Below are positions 1 through 4,254 of a stretch of 5,459 nt of DNA, piece by piece (the stretch's first letter is position 1; each line of letters opens with the position of its first letter). The stretch is from positions 1 through 5,459 of the forward strand of contig QHPZ01000231.1 in NCBI GenBank assembly GCA_003219225.1, written 5' to 3'. Position numbers and translations under genes: made by a program. Origin of the DNA: Verrucomicrobiota bacterium. Its GTDB lineage: Bacteria; Verrucomicrobiota; Verrucomicrobiia; Chthoniobacterales; UBA10450. The notes beneath the pieces were generated by a model. It worked only from the letters and a program-made list of their open reading frames with translations, was not told where the DNA came from and did not search any database.

Positions 1-549
1 CAATTGGTAACGCTGCGCGAGCGGTCGCCAGCCATCCTGTCGATCCAGGAATTCGTGCGTGAGACCGAATCTCAGCTCGGGATGCGCGCGCAAGTCGCTG
101 ATTGTCCGCAGGCCAAGCTTGTCCGCGCGATCGCGACGCATCACCAGCGCGTAGGTGTTGTTGAACCCGAGCGGCTCGGTCATGCCAACACCGAATTTCG
201 CCAGCGCTTCGCGCAACTGTTCGCGTGAAGTGAGTTGTCGATTTTTCAAAATTTCTTCGGCGATCGTGCCGGTGTATTCCGGGTAAATATCGATTTGCGC
301 GCCGCGCAGCGCCTGCCAGAGAATGATCGTGCCGCCCATACCCTGGCGATGTTCGGCCGCGATACCGGCGTCGTTTAGCCTGCGCTTCGCGATTTCGCCC
401 AGGACGTATGACTCGGTGAATTTTTTCGAACCAACGATCACCGGCTCGGCCGCGATAGCAGAAAGGCAAATCAGGAAAACAGGAATGCAGGAAAATAGAC
501 CCAAAAACCTGAGACTTTCCTGCTTTCCTGCTTTCCTCATTCTCTTCAT
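1..549 (-). CDS. Betaine/osmoprotectant ABC transporter substrate-binding protein (OpuAC type), C-terminus cut by window edge
   Basis: The first 183 residues are visible and the frame is still open at the left edge. Residues 1-34 look like a Sec signal peptide: a basic start (MKRMRKAGK), a hydrophobic stretch FLGLFSCIPVFLICLSAIAA, and a likely cleavage after AIAA. The mature part opens with VIVGSKKFTESYVLGEI and continues with DIYPEYTGT, then GFNNTYAL at 129-136 and FGLTHEFLDR at 161-170. These are hallmarks of the OpuAC family (periplasmic glycine betaine, choline, carnitine or ergothioneine receptors). The ATG overlaps the TGA of the ATPase gene (ATGA), so the two are probably translationally coupled. 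A second ATG lies three codons in. I see no clear Shine-Dalgarno. The missing C-terminus may end in the second binding lobe or be fused to a permease. Family assignment is firm; the ligand is not known. Confidence 0.9.
   Translation of the reverse strand, partial: MKRMRKAGKQESLRFLGLFSCIPVFLICLSAIAAEPVIVGSKKFTESYVLGEIAKRRLNDAGIAAEHRQGMGGTIILWQALRGAQIDIYPEYTGTIAEEILKNRQLTSREQLREALAKFGVGMTEPLGFNNTYALVMRRDRADKLGLRTISDLRAHPELRFGLTHEFLDRQDGWRPLAQRYQL
473..537 (-). repeat. Long hairpin in the signal-peptide codons of the binding protein
   Basis: Two 22-base arms (473-494 and 516-537) are inverted copies matching at 20 of 22 positions, with a 21-base spacer. In the minus-strand transcript one of the two mismatches becomes a G-U pair. 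The arms are purine/pyrimidine-rich, and one contains AGGAAAGC-type units repeated three times. The hairpin starts 12 bases after the first base of the ATG and covers codons 5-26. It could affect translation of the binding protein or be a mobile palindrome that became part of the signal peptide. Confidence 0.75.
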
Positions 550-1343
550 AAAAGTGTCAGCGCACGTTGCGCGTTGATGAACTCGGTCACGAAACTGTTG
601 GCCGGCCGTTCGCGAAGATCGACAATCGAACCTTGCTGAACGATGCGGCCTTCGTTCATGAGCACGATCTCATCGCCGAGATAGGCGGCCTCGGCGAGGT
701 CGTGCGTCACCAGCAGCGCAGTTTGTTTGAGGCGCGCAAAAATTTCTTTGAAATCCCGTTGCAGCGACGCGCGCACGAGGGGATCGAGTGCGCCGAGCGG
801 TTCGTCGAGCAGGAGCAGCTCGGGCGATAACATCAGAGCGCGCATCAAGCTCACGCGTTGCCGTTGCCCGCCGGACAGCTCCAAAGGATATCGATCGAGC
901 AATTTTTCAGGAAAGCGCGTCAGCTGGCAGAGCTCGCGCAGACGCGCCTCCATCTCTTCCTCGCTCTTGAAACTTGACTGCTTTAAGCGGTCAAGTTTCT
1001 GCCGGGCCGAAGGGCGGATTTGACGAAAATAGCGCGGCATGAGGAGGACGTTTCCACGCGCAGTGAGATGAGGAAACAGTCCGCCTTCTTGAATGACGTA
1101 GCCGATCCGGTGGCGGAAGTTGCCGATGTTAGCGTGCGTAATCTCGGTGTCATCGAACCGGATGACGCCACTCTCAGGCTCGAGCAAATGGATGATGAGA
1201 CGCAGGAGCGTCGATTTACCGCAACCACTCGGGCCGATCAGGACAGTGGTTTTGCCCCTCTCGACCGCGAAATTTGTTGGGTGCAGTGCCGGCGAGCCGT
1301 CGTAACTTTTCGAAACATCGGCCAGTTCAACCAGGGCGCTCAT
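546..1343 (-). CDS. ABC transporter ATP-binding protein, OpuCA/YehX/EgtV class
   Basis: This is a 265-residue ATPase subunit that would power uptake of a betaine-like solute with the binding protein encoded next. All nucleotide-binding motifs are present: Walker A GPSGCGKST (37-45), Q-loop Q85 in YVIQEGGLFPHLT, signature LSGGQ (156-160), Walker B LLLLDE (176-181) and switch H214 in LLVTHD. The sequence resembles osmoprotectant ATPases but lacks the C-terminal CBS domains of the longer OpuCA proteins. The stretch between the Q-loop and the signature is about 17 residues longer than in the homologues I remember, and the extra part coincides with a DNA palindrome (969-999, residues 116-125). The ATG follows the egtD stop by 48 bases. 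It has no visible Shine-Dalgarno, because a hairpin pair ends about 9 bases upstream. The substrate is inferred only from neighbours: glycine betaine, choline, hercynine or ergothioneine. Confidence 0.93.
   Translation of the reverse strand: MSALVELADVSKSYDGSPALHPTNFAVERGKTTVLIGPSGCGKSTLLRLIIHLLEPESGVIRFDDTEITHANIGNFRHRIGYVIQEGGLFPHLTARGNVLLMPRYFRQIRPSARQKLDRLKQSSFKSEEEMEARLRELCQLTRFPEKLLDRYPLELSGGQRQRVSLMRALMLSPELLLLDEPLGALDPLVRASLQRDFKEIFARLKQTALLVTHDLAEAAYLGDEIVLMNEGRIVQQGSIVDLRERPANSFVTEFINAQRALTLL
969..999. repeat. 31-base palindrome inside the ATPase gene
   Basis: GAAACTTGAC (969-978) and GTCAAGTTTC (990-999) form a perfect 10 bp stem. Inside it are one mismatch, three more base pairs and a TTA loop. 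On the minus strand it encodes residues 116-125 (KLDRLKQSSF). This lies in the part of the protein that is longer than in typical relatives, so it looks like an in-frame palindromic insertion. Confidence 0.8.
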
Positions 1344-1348
1344 TGATT

Positions 1349-1395
1349 GGAGCCGCGGTGCTGCACCGCGGACCGGGGTCAGCGACCCCGGCTAC
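1349..1395. repeat. REP-like inverted pair (BIME-like) between egtD and the ATPase gene
   Basis: Two hairpins stand back to back, one base apart. The minus-strand one begins with GTAG (1395-1392), then stem CCGGGGTC, loop GCT and stem GACCCCGG. The plus-strand one begins with GGAG (1349-1352), then stem CCGCGGTG, loop CTG and stem CACCGCGG. Both stems are perfect 8 bp. The element fills nearly the whole gap; its TAG is the egtD stop codon, and its other end lies about 5 bases from the ATPase ATG. No T-run follows either hairpin, so it is not an ordinary intrinsic terminator, though it may influence readthrough, mRNA decay or ATPase translation. Confidence 0.8.
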
Positions 1396-2369
1396 AGTAC
1401 TGTGAAATAGAAAACGCCAAACAAACGCGCGTCATCGGTCCACATTTGGGCAAACTCGAACCCCGCGGTTGCGGCAAGTTTCGTGAAGCCCTCCAGCGTA
1501 TGCTTGTAGGAGTATTCGGTGATGATTTTCTCCCCGGCCGCAAAATCGAACGCTTGACCGGAGAGGTGGACCGTCTGGTCGATCTCACTCACCAGATAAA
1601 TCTCGATTCGACCTTGGGCCGAATTGTAAACCGCTTCGTGGCGCCACTGTGTCAGATCGAAATCGGCACCGAGCTCGCGATTAGCGCGCGCCAGCAAGTT
1701 CAAATTAAACTGTGCGGTCATACCGGCGCTGTCGTTGTAGGCGCGCTCCAGCACATCTCGATCTTTCTCCAAATCTACGCCGATCAAAAGTCCGCCGCCG
1801 ATTCCGACATGTTTTGCAATACGTCGGAGGAATTCGCCCGCCGACTGCGGCTCGAAATTACCAATGGTCGAACCGGGGAAATAAACCACCTTGCGTCCCG
1901 GTTTCCTCGAAGGCGAGGGCAGTTTGACCGGCTCCAAGTAGTCGGCGCAGACGGGCAGGATTTCGAGCGCCGGAAAAATCTTCCGAAACAACTTTGTCGA
2001 TCTTTGCAGCTGTTCCGTAGAAATATCGACCGGAATGTAAGCAATCGGCCTCTGCAGTTGTTCGAGCAGGAGGCGGGTTTTTGTTCCGGCACCGGTGCCG
2101 AGCCCGATCAACGAGATGCGGGGGCCGACTGCCTTTGCCATTTCGCCGGCGTAACGATCGAGGATCTGAAGCTCGGCCCGGGTAAGATAATATTCGGGCA
2201 GCTCGCAGATTTTCTGGAACAACTCCGAACCGCGAGCATCGTAGAAATACTTGCACGGGAGGCTGCGCGCACGTTTTGACAGACCGGCGATAACGTCCGC
2301 CAGAAAGTCCTGATTTGTCGCTGGCGTCGCCAGCGGTGGAGCGGTCGCCAGTGAGTTAGTCGGAGTCAT
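1392..2369 (-). CDS. egtD: L-histidine N(alpha)-methyltransferase EgtD (ergothioneine biosynthesis)
   Basis: EgtD uses three S-adenosylmethionine to convert histidine to hercynine, the first step of ergothioneine synthesis. The protein has 325 residues, close to the 321 of the mycobacterial enzyme. Visible motifs are CKYFYDARGSELF (39-51), the SAM loop LIGLGTGAGTKT (88-98 region), VDIS (114-117), FPGSTIGNFEP with N171, Y211 in AYNDSAGMTAQFN, and E285/S287 in TEYSYK. Residues N171, Y211, E285 and S287 match the histidine-binding N166, Y206, E282 and S284 of Mycobacterium EgtD in order and nearly in spacing. The ATG at 2369 is the only ordinary start codon before the conserved domain. The frame is open further upstream, but there it runs antiframe to egtB. 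The first 19 residues are a Thr/Ala/Pro-rich tail. The TAG stop is part of the GTAG of a repeat element. No Shine-Dalgarno is seen; hairpins occupy its place. Confidence 0.95.
   Translation of the reverse strand: MTPTNSLATAPPLATPATNQDFLADVIAGLSKRARSLPCKYFYDARGSELFQKICELPEYYLTRAELQILDRYAGEMAKAVGPRISLIGLGTGAGTKTRLLLEQLQRPIAYIPVDISTEQLQRSTKLFRKIFPALEILPVCADYLEPVKLPSPSRKPGRKVVYFPGSTIGNFEPQSAGEFLRRIAKHVGIGGGLLIGVDLEKDRDVLERAYNDSAGMTAQFNLNLLARANRELGADFDLTQWRHEAVYNSAQGRIEIYLVSEIDQTVHLSGQAFDFAAGEKIITEYSYKHTLEGFTKLAATAGFEFAQMWTDDARLFGVFYFTVL
2319..2335. repeat. Short palindrome in the N-terminal tail codons of egtD
   Basis: CGCTGGCG and CGCCAGCG form a perfect 8 bp stem around a single central base. 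The octamer GTCGCCAG occurs here and again at 2344-2351, giving the repetitive LATAPPLATPAT tail of EgtD. The palindrome lies outside the conserved methyltransferase domain. Confidence 0.55.
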
Positions 2370-2370
2370 G

Positions 2371-2407
2371 GAACGTGCGTTCGGCGCGCCCGGCGGGCGC
2401 GCCCTAC
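2371..2407 (-). repeat. REP-like element filling the egtB-egtD gap
   Basis: On the minus strand GTAG (2407-2404) is followed by stem GGCGCGCCC, loop GCC and stem GGGCGCGCC (to 2383), a perfect 9 bp hairpin. A smaller hairpin, with arms GAACG and CGTTC (2371-2382), stands between it and the egtD ATG. From GGTAG onward the element matches the one at 3147-3172 on the other strand at 25 of 26 bases, so it is a real dispersed repeat. It occupies the place where an egtD ribosome binding site would be. Confidence 0.85.
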
Positions 2408-2412
2408 CAAAA

Positions 2413-3768
2413 TCACTGCGGGTCGCGAGCGAGACGGATGCCGGTGAACTGCCAGCGTTTTTCCGGCTGAAAGAAATTGCGGTACGTTTTCCGGATATGC
2501 GCGCGCGAGGTCGCGCACGAGCCGCCGCGCAAGACGTATTGGTTGCACATGAACTTGCCATTGTACTCGCCAAGCGCGCCGGGAATAGCTCGGTAGCCGG
2601 GATAAGGTGAGTAGGCGCTGCGTGTCCATTCCCAAACATCGCCGAACATTTGGTGGAGATGTTGATCATCGGCAAGATGCCGATGGCACGGCTGCGGATG
2701 AAATGTTTCGCTCTCGACGAAGTTCCCTTCCATCGGCAGGTCGGCCGCCGCGCGCTCCCATTCGAACTCCGTCGGGAGTCGCGCACCCGCCCAATTCGCG
2801 TAGGCGTCGGCTTCGAAATAACTGATGTGTGTGACCGGCTCGTTTTCATCGACGGGGCGCAAACCCGACAGGGTAAAGTTCCACCATCCACTGTCGCGTT
2901 TCATCCAGTAGAGCGGCGCCGGCCAACGCTGTTCATTCACAGTGATCCAGCCTAACGAGAGCCAAAACTCAGGGCGACTGTAGCCGCCGGCCTCGATAAA
3001 ATCCGCGAACTCGCCGTTTGTGACGAGTCGACCGGCAAGCGAAAACGCGGGGACAAGCGCGCGGTGTTGCGGCCCTTCGTTATCGTAGGCGAAATCGTCG
3101 CCGCCGTGGCCGATCTCGACGGTGGCTTCATCAAAGTCGACGAACTGGTAGGGCGCGACCGCCGGGCGCGCCGCGACTTCGGACGGACGGCTCGGCGATC
3201 CGTCCCTACCACGGAAGACCGGATAGAGCGGGTTTTGCGCGAAGACGTGTTTGATATCTGTGAGCAGCAGTTCCTGGTGCTGTTGTTCGTGATTAATTCC
3301 GAGCGTCAGGACCCGCTCGATTTCGCGGAGGACTTCTTCGTCCGCATGTTTGATGAGATTGTCGATCTTGTCGTCGACCAAAGAACGGTAGCGTAACGCT
3401 TCGGCGACGGTCGGCCGCGAGATCAACCCGCGCAGGTCGCGCCGGTGCATGTCGCCCGCCGCGTTGTAGTAGGAATTGAAGAGATAGGCGTACTCGGGAA
3501 TCTCCGGCTGATAACCGGTCATCCATTTCTTCAAGACGAAGGTCTCGAAAAACCAGGTCGTGTGCGCGAGATGCCACTTGGTCGGACTGACGTCCGGCAT
3601 CGATTGCACCACGCAATCTTCGGGCGCGAGATTGCGAACGAGTGCGCCTGTGAAATCGCGGACCTCGTGAAAACGCGCGAGCACCGCGTCTGCGTGCGAT
3701 GGCTGCGGCTGCGAACGCTTCGCCGCGGTCGCAGTCTCAACCGGCGTTGCGACCGCGCTCGGACTCAA
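2413..3768 (-). CDS. egtB: Hercynine oxygenase / sulfoxide synthase EgtB (ergothioneine biosynthesis)
   Basis: EgtB is a mononuclear iron enzyme that uses O2 to join a thiol (cysteine or gamma-glutamylcysteine) to hercynine, giving the sulfoxide precursor of ergothioneine. It has 451 residues. An N-terminal DinB-like domain (about 28-180) carries WHLAHTTWFFE (H66/H69) and HEQQHQE (H160, H164), which supply the iron-binding histidines. A formylglycine-generating-enzyme/C-type-lectin-like domain (about 211-449) follows, with HGGDDFAYDNEGPQH, RLPTEFEWE, FGDVWEWT, RGGSCAT and RWQFTGIRLA. The linker at 187-208 (GRDGSPSRPS onward) is encoded by an inverted pair of repeat elements kept in frame. The best start is TTG at 3768: it overlaps the upstream TGA (TTGA) and has AGGAAGG nine bases before it. 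A GTG at residue 29 is the alternative. egtD follows after 43 bases. Thiol preference cannot be settled here; no egtC is present. Confidence 0.95.
   Translation of the reverse strand: MSPSAVATPVETATAAKRSQPQPSHADAVLARFHEVRDFTGALVRNLAPEDCVVQSMPDVSPTKWHLAHTTWFFETFVLKKWMTGYQPEIPEYAYLFNSYYNAAGDMHRRDLRGLISRPTVAEALRYRSLVDDKIDNLIKHADEEVLREIERVLTLGINHEQQHQELLLTDIKHVFAQNPLYPVFRGRDGSPSRPSEVAARPAVAPYQFVDFDEATVEIGHGGDDFAYDNEGPQHRALVPAFSLAGRLVTNGEFADFIEAGGYSRPEFWLSLGWITVNEQRWPAPLYWMKRDSGWWNFTLSGLRPVDENEPVTHISYFEADAYANWAGARLPTEFEWERAAADLPMEGNFVESETFHPQPCHRHLADDQHLHQMFGDVWEWTRSAYSPYPGYRAIPGALGEYNGKFMCNQYVLRGGSCATSRAHIRKTYRNFFQPEKRWQFTGIRLARDPQ
3148..3172 (+). repeat. REP-like element inside egtB, plus-strand copy
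   Basis: GTAG (3148-3151) is followed by stem GGCGCGACC, loop GCC and stem GGGCGCGCC; eight of nine stem positions pair. It is a near-identical inverted copy of the element in the egtB-egtD gap and pairs as a BIME with the copy at 3185-3209. In egtB it encodes part of the interdomain linker. Confidence 0.85.
3185..3209 (-). repeat. REP-like element inside egtB, minus-strand copy
   Basis: On the minus strand GTAG (3209-3206) is followed by stem GGACGGATC, loop GCC and stem GAGCCGTCC. Eight of nine positions pair, and the mismatch is at the same stem position (7) as in the neighbouring copy. With the copy at 3148-3172 it forms an inverted pair bounded by GGTAGGG and CCCTACC, 64 bases in all (3147-3210), separated by a 12-base spacer. 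Confidence 0.8.
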
Positions 3769-4166
3769 GTAATGCCGCCTTCCTCTTCCAGTTCTTCGCG
3801 GCGCGCTTCGAGCATCTGATCGTGGGCCGCTTCCTCGCGCCCATCGTTAATCAGGTGTTCACCGAGAGTTTCTTCTTCGTCGGCGTCCGGCCGCGGTGCG
3901 CGGTGTCCCTTTGTGCCGGCGATCACGTTCCATTCCTCGGTCACCTCCGCGTTTTCGTCGGTTTCCTCGGGCGGATTATTATTTTCGACCCCCATCAATT
4001 CCTGACGCGCCTGGTTCCAATCCGCATCGGTGAACTCGTCGGGGCTGCGCGCGTCGATCATCGCGATCTCGCGGGCCCGCCGCTCGATGTCCTCGGGCGA
4101 AGGCACCCCCATGCCATTGCCATGCAAAGAGATTTTGCCGCTGCCGGATTTATCTCTCTGGCTCAT
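3765..4166 (-). CDS. Small acidic DUF2934-like protein of unknown function
   Basis: This encodes 133 residues, very rich in Glu and Asp, with no signal peptide or membrane segment. Residues 23-57 (PSPEDIERRAREIA onward, through DADWNQARQEL) resemble the short helical DUF2934 motif, in which an R/AxEI helix is followed by a DW-x-xA-x-x-EL helix. I recall this type from memory and have not searched for it. The C-terminal third (about 98-131) is charged and probably helical, ending EARREELEEEGGIT. The stop overlaps the TTG start of egtB, so translation of egtB may depend on ribosomes finishing this gene. No Shine-Dalgarno precedes the ATG; a TATCAAT stretch lies just upstream, so the message may be nearly leaderless. 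Overlap and strand make it the likely first gene of the ergothioneine block. Its role there is unknown. Confidence 0.75.
   Translation of the reverse strand: MSQRDKSGSGKISLHGNGMGVPSPEDIERRAREIAMIDARSPDEFTDADWNQARQELMGVENNNPPEETDENAEVTEEWNVIAGTKGHRAPRPDADEEETLGEHLINDGREEAAHDQMLEARREELEEEGGIT
3778..3784 (-). promoter_or_regulatory. Ribosome binding site for egtB
   Basis: AGGAAGG on the minus strand ends nine bases before the TTG start codon of egtB, inside the end of the upstream gene. It is the clearest Shine-Dalgarno in the window and supports the TTG as the real start. It is also simply part of a Glu-rich coding stretch, so it could be coincidence. Confidence 0.45.
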
Positions 4167-4254
4167 ACTATTGATACGAAAATCGAGGCCGCTTCGTCTG
4201 CAAAGACCTTATAGCGGCATTCCGCAGCGGGAAAGGGTATTTTGAAGCGCAGTG
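4167..4254. promoter_or_regulatory. Divergent intergenic region, likely promoters for the egt block and the hydrolase
   Basis: These 88 bases separate two divergent genes, so promoters for both strands should lie here. On the minus strand TATCAAT sits a few bases before the ATG of the DUF2934-like gene and could be a -10 box of a nearly leaderless message. On the plus strand TTATAG (4209-4214) could be a -10 box. Neither has a convincing -35 partner at the usual distance. I see no clear operator palindrome. The call rests mainly on gene orientation. Confidence 0.35.

Noticed and set aside
19..31. 13-base match between 19-31 and 2339-2351
   Set aside because: One 13-base match between two places in a 5.5 kb GC-rich window is not surprising, and at 19-31 it falls in what looks like ordinary conserved coding sequence of the binding protein.
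1353..1391. Intrinsic terminator after egtD
   Set aside because: The hairpins are strong but no T-run follows on the minus strand, and the structure fits a REP-type repeat better.
1347..2279. Long plus-strand open frame of 310 codons opposite egtD
   Set aside because: It is the antisense shadow of egtD, whose motifs are unmistakable. The translated product shows no domain and is Arg-rich, as expected for an antisense frame of GC-rich DNA.
2370..2891. Upstream extension of the egtD frame (174 extra codons)
   Set aside because: It overlaps the well-conserved C-terminal half of EgtB in another frame and reads as Arg/Ser/Pro-rich low-quality sequence. It is open only by chance.
3147..3210. CRISPR or tRNA-like structure from the paired hairpins in egtB
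   Set aside because: There are no regularly spaced direct repeats and no cloverleaf features. The two hairpins are inverted copies within a reading frame.
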